A stretch of 64,000 nt of DNA from Citrobacter amalonaticus (GCF_002918555.1 NZ_PQMB01000001.1:620087-684086); one strand, 5' to 3'; shown: positions 48,134-59,360, counted from the stretch's first letter. Notes: generated by a model from the letters alone, not told the origin. Program-made: numbers and translations.

Positions 48134-50770
48134 TTACTCGTCAGCGTCGTCCGCTACGTCGTCGTCACTTTCCGCTTCCGGGGCAATATCGTCATCCCCT
48201 TCTGCGACGCTACCGTCGATAGAATCAAGTTCTTCATCATCAACCGGTTCAGCAACGCGTTGCAGACCCACAACGTTTTCATCTTCCGCTGTGCGGATAA
48301 GGATCACGCCCTGAGTATTACGACCCACCACGCTGATTTCCGACACGCGAGTACGCACCAGCGTCCCCGCATCGGTGATCATCATGATCTGGTCAGCATC
48401 GTCTACCTGCACCGCGCCGACCACGGAACCGTTACGTTCGGTAACCTTGATAGAGATAACGCCCTGGGTCGCACGCGACTTGGTCGGATACTCTTCAGCA
48501 GCAGTACGCTTACCGTAGCCGTTCTGCGTAACGGTCAGGATTGCACCCTCACCGCGCGGAACGATCAGGGAAACCACAGAGTCCTCACCCGCCAGTTTGA
48601 TACCGCGCACGCCGGTCGCCGTACGACCCATTGCACGCACGGCGTTCTCTTTAAAGCGCACCACTTTACCGGCGGCAGAGAACAGCATGACTTCATCAGA
48701 ACCGGAGGTCAGATCCACGCCAATCAGCTCGTCACCGTCGTTCAGATTCACCGCGATAATACCGGCAGAGCGCGGACGGCTGAATTCGGTCAGCGCCGTT
48801 TTCTTCACGGTACCGCTGGCGGTCGCCATAAAGACGTTCACGCCCTCTTCGTACTCGCGTACCGGCAGGATGGCGGTGATACGTTCATTCGCCTCCAGCG
48901 GCAGCAGGTTAACGATCGGACGACCACGCGCACCACGGCTCGCTTCCGGCAGCTGATAGACTTTCATCCAGTACAGACGACCACGGCTGGAGAAGCAGAG
49001 GATCGTATCATGGGTGTTGGCCACCAGCAGGCGGTCGATAAAGTCTTCTTCTTTAATACGTGCAGCTGATTTACCTTTCCCACCACGACGTTGCGCTTCG
49101 TAGTCGGTCAGCGGCTGATATTTGACGTAACCCTGGTGAGACAGCGTTACAACAACATCTTCCTGGCTGATCAGGTCTTCGATATTGATATCAGCGCTGT
49201 TGGCAGTGATTTCAGTACGACGTTCATCGCCAAACTGATCGCGAATTAGCTCCATCTCTTCGCGGATCACTTCCATCAGGCGATCGGCGCTGCCCAGAAT
49301 GTGCAGCAGTTCTGCAATCTGTTCCAGCAGCTCTTTGTACTCATCGAGCAGTTTTTCATGCTCCAGACCGGTCAGTTTTTGCAGACGCAGATCCAGAATC
49401 GCCTGTGCCTGCTGTCCGGTCAGGTAGTACTGGCCGTCACGCACGCCGAATTCTGGCTCCAGCCACTCCGGACGCGCGGCATCATCACCGGCACGCTCCA
49501 GCATCGCAGAAACGTTACCCAGCTCCCACGAACGCGCGACCAGCGCCGCTTTCGCTTCTGCCGGGGTCGGCGCACGACGGATCAGTTCGATGATCGGATC
49601 GATATTCGCCAGCGCAATCGCCAGTGCTTCAAGGATATGCGCACGGTCACGCGCTTTACGCAGTTCGAAAATGGTACGACGCGTCACCACTTCACGACGA
49701 TGGCGCACGAACGCTGAAATGATGTCCTTCAGGTTCATGATCTTTGGCTGACCGTGGTGCAGCGCAACCATGTTGATACCGAAGGAAACCTGCAGCTGAG
49801 TCTGGGAATAGAGGTTGTTCAGCACCACTTCCCCGACCGCATCACGCTTAACTTCAATCACGATGCGCATCCCGTCTTTATCAGACTCGTCACGCAGCGC
49901 GCTGATGCCTTCAACGCGTTTGTCTTTCACCAGCTCGGCGATTTTCTCGATCAGGCGCGCTTTGTTTACCTGATACGGAATTTCGTGAACGATGATGGTT
50001 TCACGACCGGTTTTGGCGTCAGCTTCCACTTCTGCACGCGCACGGATGTACACTTTGCCGCGACCGGTACGATAGGCTTCTTCAATACCGCGTCGACCGT
50101 TGATGATCGCCGCCGTCGGGAAGTCCGGACCCGGAATGTGTTCCATCAGCCCTTCAATGCTGATGTCTTCATCGTCGATATAGGCCAGACAGCCGTTGAT
50201 CACTTCCGTCAGGTTGTGCGGCGGAATGTTGGTCGCCATACCCACTGCGATACCGGACGAACCGTTCACCAGCAGGTTAGGAATTTTGGTTGGCATAACG
50301 TCTGGAATACGTTCGGTGCCGTCATAGTTATCGACGAAATCAACCGTTTCCTTTTCCAGGTCAGCCATCAGCTCGTGAGCGATTTTCGACATACGGATTT
50401 CCGTATAACGCATCGCTGCGGCGGAGTCGCCATCGACAGAACCAAAGTTACCCTGACCATCCACCAGCATATAACGCAAGGAGAATGGCTGCGCCATACG
50501 AACAATGGTGTCGTAAACGGCGGTATCACCATGAGGGTGGTATTTACCGATTACGTCACCAACAACACGGGCAGATTTTTTATAGGCTTTATTCCAGTCA
50601 TTGCCCAATACGTTCATGGCGTAAAGTACGCGACGGTGTACCGGCTTCAGGCCATCTCGGACATCTGGTAACGCACGGCCAACAATGACCGACATCGCAT
50701 AATCCAGATAAGAGCTCTTCAGCTCCTCCTCAATGTTGACCGGTGTAATTTCTCTCGCAAGGTCGCTCAT
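48134..50770 (-). CDS. gyrA: DNA gyrase subunit A
   Basis: 878 residues. The N-terminal breakage-reunion domain has catalytic Y122 ([11 protein letters not shown]); the C-terminal beta-pinwheel has the GyrA box QRRGGKG, and the tail is acidic. In the quinolone region residue 83 is Thr ([10 protein letters not shown]) and residue 87 is Asp. Thr83 is the normal state of the C. freundii group, so this looks like a wild-type, quinolone-sensitive allele. ubiG is divergent. Confidence 0.98.
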   Translation of the reverse strand: MSDLAREITPVNIEEELKSSYLDYAMSVIVGRALPDVRDGLKPVHRRVLYAMNVLGNDWNKAYKKSARVVGDVIGKYHPHGDTAVYDTIVRMAQPFSLRYMLVDGQGNFGSVDGDSAAAMRYTEIRMSKIAHELMADLEKETVDFVDNYDGTERIPDVMPTKIPNLLVNGSSGIAVGMATNIPPHNLTEVINGCLAYIDDEDISIEGLMEHIPGPDFPTAAIINGRRGIEEAYRTGRGKVYIRARAEVEADAKTGRETIIVHEIPYQVNKARLIEKIAELVKDKRVEGISALRDESDKDGMRIVIEVKRDAVGEVVLNNLYSQTQLQVSFGINMVALHHGQPKIMNLKDIISAFVRHRREVVTRRTIFELRKARDRAHILEALAIALANIDPIIELIRRAPTPAEAKAALVARSWELGNVSAMLERAGDDAARPEWLEPEFGVRDGQYYLTGQQAQAILDLRLQKLTGLEHEKLLDEYKELLEQIAELLHILGSADRLMEVIREEMELIRDQFGDERRTEITANSADINIEDLISQEDVVVTLSHQGYVKYQPLTDYEAQRRGGKGKSAARIKEEDFIDRLLVANTHDTILCFSSRGRLYWMKVYQLPEASRGARGRPIVNLLPLEANERITAILPVREYEEGVNVFMATASGTVKKTALTEFSRPRSAGIIAVNLNDGDELIGVDLTSGSDEVMLFSAAGKVVRFKENAVRAMGRTATGVRGIKLAGEDSVVSLIVPRGEGAILTVTQNGYGKRTAAEEYPTKSRATQGVISIKVTERNGSVVGAVQVDDADQIMMITDAGTLVRTRVSEISVVGRNTQGVILIRTAEDENVVGLQRVAEPVDDEELDSIDGSVAEGDDDIAPEAESDDDVADDADE

Positions 50771-50903
50771 CTAACCGCTATCCCTCTACTGTATCCCGGA
50801 TTCAAAGGTCGCAAATTATAACACAACCGCAGGGTTATAAACCAATTTGGTTTACTAACTGATATACTTTGCTGTCTTGCTAAACTGAGGAGTAGAAGTC
50901 CCC

Positions 50904-51632
50904 ATGAATGCCGAAAAACCGCCGGTAAACCACAACGTTGACCACGAAGAAATTGCCAAGTTTGAAGCAGTCGCGTCACGCTGGTGGGACCTGGAAGGCG
51001 AATTTAAGCCGCTGCATCGTATAAACCCGCTGCGCCTGGGCTACATTGCGGAGCGTTCTGGCGGTCTGTTTGGTAAAAAAGTGCTCGATGTCGGCTGCGG
51101 CGGCGGCATCCTGGCCGAGAGCATGGCGCGTGAAGGCGCGACGGTCACCGGGCTGGATATGGGTTCTGAACCGCTGCAGGTGGCAAAACTGCACGCTCTG
51201 GAAAGCGGGATTCAGGTTGATTATGTGCAGGAGACGGTGGAAGAACATGCGGCTAAACACGCCCATCAGTACGACGTCGTAACCTGTATGGAGATGCTGG
51301 AGCACGTTCCGGATCCGCAATCGGTGGTCAGGGCCTGCGCACAGTTGGTCAAACCGGGCGGCGACGTCTTTTTCTCGACCCTTAACCGTAACGGCAAATC
51401 CTGGCTGATGGCCGTTGTGGGCGCAGAATACATTTTGCGCATGGTGCCAAAGGGCACGCACGATGTGAAAAAGTTCATAAAACCCGCCGAGCTGTTGAGC
51501 TGGGTCGATCAGACAGTGTTACAGGAACGTCACATTACCGGTCTGCATTTTAACCCCATCACTAACATCTTTAAGCTTGGCCCCGGTGTTGATGTTAATT
51601 ATATGTTGCATACAAGCGCAAAAAACGCCTGA
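50904..51632 (+). CDS. ubiG: Ubiquinone biosynthesis O-methyltransferase UbiG
   Basis: 242 residues, a SAM-dependent methyltransferase with motif [17 protein letters not shown] (about 60-75). It carries out both O-methylations of ubiquinone synthesis. GAGGAG precedes the ATG. Divergent from gyrA, 133 bases apart. Confidence 0.97.
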   Translation: MNAEKPPVNHNVDHEEIAKFEAVASRWWDLEGEFKPLHRINPLRLGYIAERSGGLFGKKVLDVGCGGGILAESMAREGATVTGLDMGSEPLQVAKLHALESGIQVDYVQETVEEHAAKHAHQYDVVTCMEMLEHVPDPQSVVRACAQLVKPGGDVFFSTLNRNGKSWLMAVVGAEYILRMVPKGTHDVKKFIKPAELLSWVDQTVLQERHITGLHFNPITNIFKLGPGVDVNYMLHTSAKNA

Positions 51633-51855
51633 CGTTAGTAAAAAATCTTATAAAGATTGTGTCTGGTCATAAGGCACAATCTTTACCTTCGATGAAGAAA
51701 TCAGCACTCGATCAAATTTTCTATTTTTTTTATGAATTATTGACATCCCCGCCAGCCCTTATAAGACGCGCACTTAGCGATTCTTACCCTTTTGCAACCT
51801 CAAATTAACCTCAAAATCAACTCTTGTACTGAAAAGATTCCCTACTAGAATACTC

Positions 51856-51902
51856 ACCATATAGCGTTTTCATTAACACCCAACCCCTATATATAGTATT
51901 TA
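51856..51902 (+). promoter_or_regulatory. Candidate NrdR box pair upstream of nrdA
   Basis: CACCATATAGCGT (about 51855-51867) and CCCCTATATATAGTAT (51884-51899) resemble the NrdR consensus, with centres about 30 bases (three turns) apart, the normal arrangement for nrdAB repression. Confidence 0.55.
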
Positions 51903-51938
51903 TCCACAGAGTTAGTCACAAGCCGACATTGTGGATAA
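51900..51938. promoter_or_regulatory. Two DnaA boxes upstream of nrdA
   Basis: TTATCCACA (51900-51908) and its perfect inverse TGTGGATAA (51930-51938) are consensus DnaA sites. DnaA control of nrdAB is known in E. coli, from memory with the same site pair. Confidence 0.8.
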
Positions 51939-51979
51939 TACAGGGGACATTTTTCTTTCACGGACAGGTAAAAAACCCC

Positions 51980-54265
51980 ATGAATCAGAGTCTGCTGGTG
52001 ACAAAGCGTGATGGTAGTACAGAGCGCATCAATCTCGACAAAATCCACCGCGTTCTGGATTGGGCGGCAGAAGGACTGAATAATGTATCGATTTCTCAGG
52101 TCGAACTGCGCTCCCATATCCAGTTTTATGACGGTATCAAGACGTCCGATATCCATGAAACTATCATTAAAGCCGCCGCAGACCTGATCTCCCGCGACGC
52201 GCCGGACTATCAGTACCTGGCCGCCCGCCTGGCGATTTTCCATCTGCGTAAAAAAGCCTACGGTGAGTTCGAGCCGCCTGCGCTTTATGACCATGTAGTG
52301 AAAATGGTGGAGATGGGCAAATACGACAATCATCTGCTGGAAGACTACACGGAAGAAGAGTTCAAGCAGATGGACTCGTTCATCGAGCACGATCGCGATA
52401 TGACCTTCTCCTACGCTGCCGTTAAGCAGCTGGAAGGTAAATATCTGGTGCAGAACCGCGTGACCGGTGAGATCTACGAAAGCGCCCAGTTCCTTTATAT
52501 TCTGGTGGCGGCCTGCCTGTTCTCCGGCTATCCGCGTGAAACACGCCTCGATTACGTAAAACGTTTTTACGACGCGGTTTCGACGTTCAAAATTTCTCTG
52601 CCGACGCCCATTATGTCCGGCGTGCGTACCCCTACCCGCCAGTTCAGCTCCTGCGTACTGATTGAGTGCGGCGACAGCCTGGACTCCATCAACGCAACCT
52701 CCAGCGCGATTGTGAAATATGTCTCCCAGCGTGCCGGTATCGGCATTAACGCGGGCCGTATTCGTGCGCTCGGCAGCCCGATTCGCGGTGGCGAAGCGTT
52801 CCATACCGGCTGTATTCCGTTCTACAAACACTTCCAGACCGCGGTGAAATCCTGTTCTCAGGGCGGCGTACGCGGCGGCGCGGCGACGCTGTTCTATCCG
52901 ATGTGGCATCTGGAAGTGGAAAGCCTGCTGGTGCTGAAAAACAACCGTGGCGTCGAAGGCAACCGCGTTCGTCACATGGACTACGGCGTGCAGATCAACA
53001 AACTGATGTACACCCGTCTGCTGAAAGGCGGCGATATTACGCTGTTCAGCCCGTCCGACGTTCCGGGGCTGTACGATGCTTTCTTCGCTGACCAGGACGA
53101 ATTCGAGCGCCTGTATGTGAAATACGAGAACGACGACAGTATCCGCAAGCAGCGCGTTAAAGCCGTTGAACTGTTCTCTCTGATGATGCAGGAACGTGCC
53201 TCTACCGGACGTATCTACATCCAGAACGTGGATCACTGCAACACCCACAGCCCGTTCGATCCGCAGGTCGCCCCGGTACGCCAGTCCAACCTGTGCCTGG
53301 AGATCGCCCTGCCGACCAAACCGCTGATGGACGTGAATGACGAAAACGGTGAAATCGCGCTGTGTACCCTCTCCGCATTCAACCTGGGCGTCATCAATAG
53401 CCTCGACGAGCTGGAAGAGCTGGCAGTGCTGGCGGTACGCGCGCTCGACGCGCTGCTGGATTATCAGGATTACCCGATTCCGGCGGCCAAACGCGGGGCA
53501 ATGGGTCGCCGCACGCTGGGCATCGGCGTGATTAACTACGCTTACTGGCTGGCGAAAAACGGCAAACGTTATTCCGACGGCAGCGCCAATAACCTGACCC
53601 ACAAGACGTTTGAAGCCATCCAGTACTATTTGCTGAAAGCCTCTAACGAGCTGGCCAAAGAGCAAGGCGCGTGCCCGTGGTTTAACGAAACCACTTACGC
53701 CAAAGGCATTTTACCTGTCGATACCTACAAGAAAGATCTGGATGCGATCGTCAGTGAAGCGCTGCATTACGACTGGGAAGCCCTTCGCGAATCCATCAAG
53801 ACCCACGGCCTGCGTAACTCCACGCTCTCTGCCCTGATGCCATCCGAGACCTCTTCGCAGATCTCCAACGCCACCAACGGCATTGAGCCGCCGCGCGGCT
53901 ATGTCAGTATTAAGGCCTCGAAAGACGGTATTCTGCGTCAGGTGGTGCCGGATTATGAGCATCTGGGCAACGCTTATGAGCTACTGTGGGAGATGCCGGG
54001 TAATGACGGGTATCTGCAACTGGTCGGCGTGATGCAGAAATTTATCGATCAGTCGATATCTGCCAACACCAACTACGATCCGTCACGCTACCCGTCCGGG
54101 AAAGTGCCGATGCAGCAGCTGTTGAAAGACCTGCTCACCGCCTACAAGTTTGGGGTGAAAACGCTGTACTATCAGAACACCCGTGACGGTGCGGAAGATG
54201 CTCAGGACGATATGGTGTCTTCCATTCAGGACGATGGCTGCGAAAGCGGCGCATGTAAGATTTAA
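51980..54265 (+). CDS. nrdA: Ribonucleotide reductase class Ia alpha subunit
   Basis: 761 residues from MNQSLLVTKRDG. N-terminal ATP cone (about 5-95), catalytic cysteines in SSCVLIE (225), NLCLEIA (439) and CTLSAFN (462), and the C-terminal redox pair C754 and C759 (CESGACKI). It reduces ribonucleoside diphosphates with radicals supplied by NrdB. Upstream DnaA and NrdR sites support cell-cycle and dNTP control. Confidence 0.98.
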   Translation: MNQSLLVTKRDGSTERINLDKIHRVLDWAAEGLNNVSISQVELRSHIQFYDGIKTSDIHETIIKAAADLISRDAPDYQYLAARLAIFHLRKKAYGEFEPPALYDHVVKMVEMGKYDNHLLEDYTEEEFKQMDSFIEHDRDMTFSYAAVKQLEGKYLVQNRVTGEIYESAQFLYILVAACLFSGYPRETRLDYVKRFYDAVSTFKISLPTPIMSGVRTPTRQFSSCVLIECGDSLDSINATSSAIVKYVSQRAGIGINAGRIRALGSPIRGGEAFHTGCIPFYKHFQTAVKSCSQGGVRGGAATLFYPMWHLEVESLLVLKNNRGVEGNRVRHMDYGVQINKLMYTRLLKGGDITLFSPSDVPGLYDAFFADQDEFERLYVKYENDDSIRKQRVKAVELFSLMMQERASTGRIYIQNVDHCNTHSPFDPQVAPVRQSNLCLEIALPTKPLMDVNDENGEIALCTLSAFNLGVINSLDELEELAVLAVRALDALLDYQDYPIPAAKRGAMGRRTLGIGVINYAYWLAKNGKRYSDGSANNLTHKTFEAIQYYLLKASNELAKEQGACPWFNETTYAKGILPVDTYKKDLDAIVSEALHYDWEALRESIKTHGLRNSTLSALMPSETSSQISNATNGIEPPRGYVSIKASKDGILRQVVPDYEHLGNAYELLWEMPGNDGYLQLVGVMQKFIDQSISANTNYDPSRYPSGKVPMQQLLKDLLTAYKFGVKTLYYQNTRDGAEDAQDDMVSSIQDDGCESGACKI

Positions 54266-54271
54266 TCTTTT

Positions 54272-54354
54272 GCCGGATGGCAGCATAAATGTCTTATCCG
54301 GCCTGCAAAGCAATTCGCGGTATTGCAGGCCGGATAAGCAGAGTGTCATCCGGC
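54272..54354. repeat. REP/BIME between nrdA and nrdB
   Basis: Outer arms GCCGGATG and CATCCGGC and inner arms CTTATCCGGCCTGCAA and TTGCAGGCCGGATAAG give a nested palindrome. It lies inside an operon, where such elements stabilise upstream mRNA. Confidence 0.85.
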
Positions 54355-54381
54355 GTTACCTTCCAGACAGGACTCACTTCA

Positions 54382-55512
54382 ATGGCATATACCACTTTTT
54401 CACAGACGAAAAATGACCAGCTTCTGGAACCGATGTTTTTCGGCCAACCGGTGAACGTGGCGCGTTACGATCAGCAAAAATATGACATCTTCGAAAAACT
54501 GATCGAAAAGCAGCTCTCTTTCTTCTGGCGTCCGGAAGAGGTTGACGTCTCCCGCGATCGTATTGATTACCATGCGCTGCCCGAACACGAAAAACATATC
54601 TTCATCAGCAACCTGAAATATCAGACTCTGCTGGACTCCATTCAGGGACGCAGCCCGAACGTGGCGCTGCTGCCGCTGATCTCCATCCCTGAGCTGGAAA
54701 CCTGGGTGGAGACGTGGGCGTTTTCCGAGACCATCCACTCACGCTCTTATACCCATATCATCCGCAACATCGTCAACGATCCGGCGATTGTGTTTGACGA
54801 TATCGTCACCAACGAGCAGATCCAGAAACGTGCGGAAGGGATTGCCAGCTACTACGACGAACTGATTGAGATGACCAGCTACTGGCATCTGCTGGGCGAA
54901 GGCACGCACACGGTGAACGGTAAAACCATCACCGTCAGCCTGCGGGCGCTGAAGAAAAAGCTCTATCTGTGCCTGATGAGCGTTAACGCACTCGAAGCCA
55001 TTCGCTTCTACGTGAGCTTTGCCTGTTCGTTCGCTTTTGCCGAACGTGAACTGATGGAAGGTAACGCCAAAATCATTCGTCTGATCGCCCGTGATGAAGC
55101 GCTGCACCTGACCGGCACCCAGCACATGCTGAATCTGCTGCGCAGCGGCGTGGACGACCCGGAGATGGCGGAAATTGCCGAAGAGTGCAAACAGGAGTGC
55201 TACGATCTGTTTGTTCAGGCTGCACTACAGGAAAAAGAGTGGGCAGACTATCTGTTCCGCGACGGTTCGATGATCGGCCTGAACAAAGATATTCTTTGCC
55301 AGTACGTCGAGTACATCACCAATATTCGTATGCAGGCTGTCGGACTCGATCTGCCGTTCCAGACCCGCTCGAATCCCATTCCGTGGATTAACACCTGGCT
55401 GGTTTCGGATAACGTACAGGTCGCTCCGCAGGAAGTGGAAGTCAGCTCTTACCTGGTCGGCCAGATCGATTCGGAAGTCGATACCGACGACCTGAGCAAC
55501 TTCCAGCTCTGA
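54382..55512 (+). CDS. nrdB: Ribonucleotide reductase class Ia beta subunit
   Basis: 376 residues from [10 protein letters not shown]. The radical tyrosine is in HSRSYTHI (Tyr123 counting Met1, the classical Y122), and the diiron ligands lie in EKHIF, SETIHS and RDEALH. Start chosen by family length; the frame open to 54289 reads through the REP element. Its stop overlaps the yfaE start by one base. Confidence 0.98.
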   Translation: MAYTTFSQTKNDQLLEPMFFGQPVNVARYDQQKYDIFEKLIEKQLSFFWRPEEVDVSRDRIDYHALPEHEKHIFISNLKYQTLLDSIQGRSPNVALLPLISIPELETWVETWAFSETIHSRSYTHIIRNIVNDPAIVFDDIVTNEQIQKRAEGIASYYDELIEMTSYWHLLGEGTHTVNGKTITVSLRALKKKLYLCLMSVNALEAIRFYVSFACSFAFAERELMEGNAKIIRLIARDEALHLTGTQHMLNLLRSGVDDPEMAEIAEECKQECYDLFVQAALQEKEWADYLFRDGSMIGLNKDILCQYVEYITNIRMQAVGLDLPFQTRSNPIPWINTWLVSDNVQVAPQEVEVSSYLVGQIDSEVDTDDLSNFQL

Positions 55513-55766
55513 TGGGACGCGTCACGCTTCGCATCACTGGCACACAGTTGCTGTGCCAGGATGAACACCCTTCCCTGCTCGTCGCGCTCGAATCGCATAA
55601 TGTTGAAGTGGAATATCAATGTCGCGAAGGCTACTGCGGCTCCTGCCGCACGAGGCTGCTCGCCGGTCAGGTTGACTGGATAACCGAGCCTTTAGCGTTT
55701 ATTCAGCCGGGTGAAATTTTGCCCTGCTGTTGCAGGGCAAAAGGGGATATTGAAATCGAGATGTAG
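55512..55766 (+). CDS. yfaE: Ferredoxin YfaE, diferric-tyrosyl cofactor maintenance
   Basis: 84 residues, a plant-type [2Fe-2S] ferredoxin with CREGYCGSC and the distal cysteine in PCCCRA. It reduces met-NrdB to regenerate the tyrosyl radical cofactor. Translationally coupled to nrdB. Confidence 0.96.
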   Translation: MGRVTLRITGTQLLCQDEHPSLLVALESHNVEVEYQCREGYCGSCRTRLLAGQVDWITEPLAFIQPGEILPCCCRAKGDIEIEM

Positions 55767-55772
55767 TGCAGG

Positions 55773-56423
55773 TTACAGCGCGTAGTAGAAGGCTTTCACC
55801 TGCTCCCAATCCGCCTTCGGGATCGGATCCAGATACTTTTCCAGCTGTCTGAAATCGTGGTTAGCCGCCTTGTGGCGGCGAAGACGGCGACGCGATTTTT
55901 CCAGATCGAGAAACCCCGCCTCCACCACGCCTTCAGTTTTAACGTAAATATGCCGCACATAGCAGCAGCCATGCTGGCGGTTAACGCTGTGCATTTTTTT
56001 GAACGCCAGCGCAACCGCTTTGAGCATCGCGTTGCGCACGTCATCCGGCCAGGGAGTGACGGCATGGCGTTTATACCAGTCAGCAATACAGATAAACCCT
56101 GCCATATCTTCCGTGACCAACAGCGCGCGCCACTCTCCCTCAACCTTCATCGCCTTACCGTAGACGATTTTCGGCACAATCACGCCAGCCTTTTCCAGCT
56201 CTTTGATCACATCAATTTCGCGCACGATGGTCGGACGCCCAAACGGATAACGCACGGAGTGAAAAAGATGCTGAGTCATTCGCTTTACGTATAGTTTCTG
56301 GCCATTGCGCTCGACACACTGCACACCACTCATTCCCTTACGACGATAGTTAGGTTCTTCAACCCAGTCGCCTTCCGTCGCCCACCACTGGCTAAATTCA
56401 TCGTCTTTTACTGCCAAACTCAT
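55773..56423 (-). CDS. inaA: InaA, LPS-kinase-like protein
   Basis: 216 residues of the WaaP/KdkA kinase-like family: VKRMTQHL, IVREIDVIKELEKAG and YVRHIYVKTEG fit its strands and helices. In E. coli it is induced by weak acids through MarA, SoxS and Rob; substrate unknown. Convergent with yfaE, six bases apart. Confidence 0.94.
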   Translation of the reverse strand: MSLAVKDDEFSQWWATEGDWVEEPNYRRKGMSGVQCVERNGQKLYVKRMTQHLFHSVRYPFGRPTIVREIDVIKELEKAGVIVPKIVYGKAMKVEGEWRALLVTEDMAGFICIADWYKRHAVTPWPDDVRNAMLKAVALAFKKMHSVNRQHGCCYVRHIYVKTEGVVEAGFLDLEKSRRRLRRHKAANHDFRQLEKYLDPIPKADWEQVKAFYYAL

Positions 56424-56612
56424 ACGATACCGTCCGTTATAGTGCCTGTAGAAACATTCAGACGGTAAATATAAATGTTTCTCTTAAGGAAATCTTAAGC
56501 TATTTATGTTTGTTCCCGGACTTATATTGCTAAAAGCTGCGGCGGTAAGGGATTTTCCCCTCATCTGTGCGGTGTAAATCTCTACGACGAGGGGTAGTAA
56601 AGGCAGGAAATA

Positions 56613-56642
56613 AGCCGGATGGCGGCGTAAGCACCATCCGGT
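56613..56642. repeat. REP element upstream of inaA, downstream of glpQ
   Basis: GCCGGATGG pairs with CCATCCGG(T) around CGGCGTAAGCA, a single REP unit just after the glpQ stop. Confidence 0.7.
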
Positions 56643-56649
56643 CAGACTT

Positions 56650-57726
56650 TTACTCTTTTTTCAGAAACATCACGGCTTTATCGGGGAAGTCGGTGAACAG
56701 CCCGTCAACGCCCGCCTGGTGATACAGAATCTCATACAGCTGATTAACGTCCGTCGCATAATCAGGAAGCTGGTCAGCACGTACGGTATACGGATGCACC
56801 ACCATCTTATTCTGGTGAGCATCTTGTACCATGCCGGTCAGCGCAATTTTCCCTTTCTGTGACGACTCATCTACCAGCATATGGTAGTCCGGTCCGATGC
56901 CGTCCGCATATTCCGCGACCTGCTTCATCGCCCCCGGCTTAAACATCCAGTCGTAGCTGTAATTTACCCAGCTACCGTCCGGCTGTTTCTGCTGCGTCTC
57001 ATTCCAGTCGGTATACGCAATCAGCTGTACCAGATTGAGATCCATCCCCATCTTCGGTTCCAGCTCATTTTTAATGCGCTTAAGCTCAGCCACATCAAAA
57101 CATTGCAGATAGACCTTATCCTGCTTGTTGGTGTAGCCGTACTTTTTCAGCACTTCCAGCGTTTTTGCCGCAATGTCCTTCCCTTCCTGGTGGTGGAACC
57201 ACGGCGCTTTAATTTCTGGATAGATGCCGATATTTTTGCCCGTTGAGTGATTCAGCCCCTGAACAAATTCAATCTCCTCTTCGAAGGTATGAACCCGAAA
57301 GTCAGATTTACCCATCGGGAATCGTCCCGGATAACTCTGTACCTTCTTACCGTTTTCAATGTCGAACCCTTCGGTGAACTTCAGGGATTTAATTTCGTCC
57401 AGCGTAAAGTCAATGGCGTAATAGCGCCCGTCTTTACGCCCCCGGTCCGGGAAACGTTCGGCGACATCGGTTACCCGGTCAAGATAATGGTCATGCAGGA
57501 CGACCAGCTGGTCGTCCTTTGTCATCACCAGATCCTGCTCCAGATAATCTGCGCCCTGTGCATAGGCCATCGCTTTCGCTGGCAGCGTATGTTCAGGCAG
57601 ATATCCGCTGGCGCCACGGTGAGCAATCACAATCTTATCGCCAGTATCGGCGGCAACCGCGCTGCTTCCCATCACCATTCCGGCCATCATCAGCGCCATG
57701 CTCAGGTTTTTCAGCGTCGTTTTCAT
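56650..57726 (-). CDS. glpQ: Periplasmic glycerophosphodiester phosphodiesterase GlpQ
   Basis: 358 residues with a 25-residue signal peptide (ending SSAVA). GDPD motifs IAHRGASGYLPEHT and LEQDLVMTKDDQLVVLHD carry the catalytic histidines and acidic metal ligands. It splits glycerophosphodiesters to glycerol-3-phosphate and an alcohol. Four bases after the glpT frame ends, in the same operon. Confidence 0.96.
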   Translation of the reverse strand: MKTTLKNLSMALMMAGMVMGSSAVAADTGDKIVIAHRGASGYLPEHTLPAKAMAYAQGADYLEQDLVMTKDDQLVVLHDHYLDRVTDVAERFPDRGRKDGRYYAIDFTLDEIKSLKFTEGFDIENGKKVQSYPGRFPMGKSDFRVHTFEEEIEFVQGLNHSTGKNIGIYPEIKAPWFHHQEGKDIAAKTLEVLKKYGYTNKQDKVYLQCFDVAELKRIKNELEPKMGMDLNLVQLIAYTDWNETQQKQPDGSWVNYSYDWMFKPGAMKQVAEYADGIGPDYHMLVDESSQKGKIALTGMVQDAHQNKMVVHPYTVRADQLPDYATDVNQLYEILYHQAGVDGLFTDFPDKAVMFLKKE

Positions 57727-57730
57727 CCGG

Positions 57731-59090
57731 TTAGCCTCCGTTGCGTTTCAGCAACATCTGATCGTGATGACGTTTTTCCCCGATCATTACGACCACCAGC
57801 AGGATCACCGCGAGGATGCTACCGCCGATCATCACCATAAAGCCGCCATCCCAACCGAAGAAGTCAACGGTATAGCCGACAATGGCGCTCGCCGCTACGG
57901 AGCCACCGAGGTAACCAAACAATCCGGTGAAGCCCGCCGCCGTACCCGCCGCTTTTTTCGGTGCCAGCTCCAGCGCGTGCAGGCCGATCAGCATTACCGG
58001 GCCGTAGATCAGGAAGCCGATGACGATCATGCAGATCATATCAACGTTTGGATTGCCAGGAGGGTTCATCCAGTAAACGATAGTCGCGATAGTCACCAGC
58101 GTCATAAAGAACACACCGGTTGCGCCACGGTTGCCACGGAACACCTTATCCGACATCCACCCGCACAGCAGAGTGCCCGGAATCCCCGCATACTCATATA
58201 AGAAGTAGGCCCAGGAGGATTTATCCAGCGCAAAGTGCTTCACTTCTTTCAGGTAAGTTGGTGACCAGTCGAGAATGCCGTAGCGCAGCAGATAGACAAA
58301 CACGTTGGCAATCGCGATGTACCACAGCAGTTTGTTCGGCAGCACGTACTGCATGAAAATCTGCTTCGCAGTCAGCTCTTCTTCTGCTTTTTCGTTGTAA
58401 TCGTCCGGATAATCGTTTTTGTACTCTTCAATCGGCGGCAGACCACAGGACTGCGGCGTATCGCGCATCAGAGCGAAAGCGAAAATCGCGACCAGGATCG
58501 CGCCAAACGCAGGCATATACAGCGCGGCCTTCCAGTCATTGAACCAGGCCATACCGAGCAGGAACAGCAGCGGAGGAATACCGCCCCCGACGTTGTGCGC
58601 GCAGTTCCATACCGACACAATCCCGCCACGCTCTTTCTGCGACCACCAGTGCACCATCGTACGACCGCACGGCGGCCACCCCATTCCCTGGAACCAGCCG
58701 CAGAGGAACAACAGCACGAACATCACCGCAATGCTCGATGTCGCCCATGGCACAAAGCCCATAAACAGCATGACTGCCGCAGCAAGAATCAGACCCGCAG
58801 GAAGGAAAACGCGCGGATTCGAACGGTCAGATACGGACCCCATGATAAATTTCGAAAATCCGTAAGCGATAGAGATTCCCGACAGGGCAAATCCCAAATC
58901 ACCACGAGAGAATCCCTGCTCAACCAGGTATGGCATCGCCAGATGCAAAGTTCTTGCGCACCAGATAGTACGCGGCATACCCAAAGAAAATCCCCAAAAA
59001 AATCTGCCAGCGCAGCCGACGATATGTCGGATCGATCTCCGCAGCAGGCAAGCGCGCTTTGTGTGGCGCGGGTTTAAATATACTCATCAT
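57731..59090 (-). pseudogene. glpT: Glycerol-3-phosphate antiporter GlpT, frameshifted
   Basis: The gene opens [15 protein letters not shown] at 59090 with GGAGGCGAC as ribosome site. Codons read normally to YYLVRKNFA, where one extra base (A on the plus strand at about 58943) shifts the frame; translation continues SGDAIPG and stops at 58920 after 56 residues. Removing that base restores [10 protein letters not shown] and an uninterrupted 452-residue protein, exactly the E. coli length. GlpT is an MFS exchanger of glycerol-3-phosphate for phosphate and the main fosfomycin uptake route. The rest of the gene is intact, so the lesion is recent or a sequencing error. Confidence 0.92.
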
Positions 59091-59200
59091 AATGTCGCCT
59101 CCGTGGCCCGTCTCTTTTAGTAGTAAACACCGCAGTTCGTGCAAACAACCCCGTTGTTCCTGGTGTGGCCGCGATGTTAAGTAAAGATTCATGCCGTTAA

Positions 59201-59216
59201 TGTGAATTACAGCACA
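59201..59216. promoter_or_regulatory. CRP site between glpT and glpA
   Basis: TGTGAATTACAGCACA fits TGTGA-N6-TCACA in nine of ten core positions. It lies in the divergent glpTQ/glpABC region, where CRP and GlpR act. GlpR half-sites such as TGTTCAG (59237-59243) may be present, but I cannot define them well. Confidence 0.65.
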
Positions 59217-59360
59217 TATTGTTACAGATTTATGACAAATGTTCAGAAAGGCGCACGGAATCACGTTTCATTTTCGAATAGCGAGCGATTATGCGCGAAA
59301 TCAAACAAAACATGTTTTTTCTGTGGCTAAATGATAAAAAACGAACTGTGAGGGAAAACA

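Noticed and set aside
48134..50770. Quinolone-resistance mutation in gyrA
   Set aside because: Thr83 is the natural residue of the C. freundii group and Asp87 is unchanged.
51887..53665. 592-codon open frame on the minus strand across nrdA
   Set aside because: It is antisense to the strongly conserved nrdA, has no ribosome site or recognisable domain, and arises from the codon bias of the true gene.
57731..58984. A separate shorter transporter starting MGMPRTIWC
   Set aside because: It is the out-of-phase 3' part of glpT; its first 14 residues are frame noise and it lacks a start signal.
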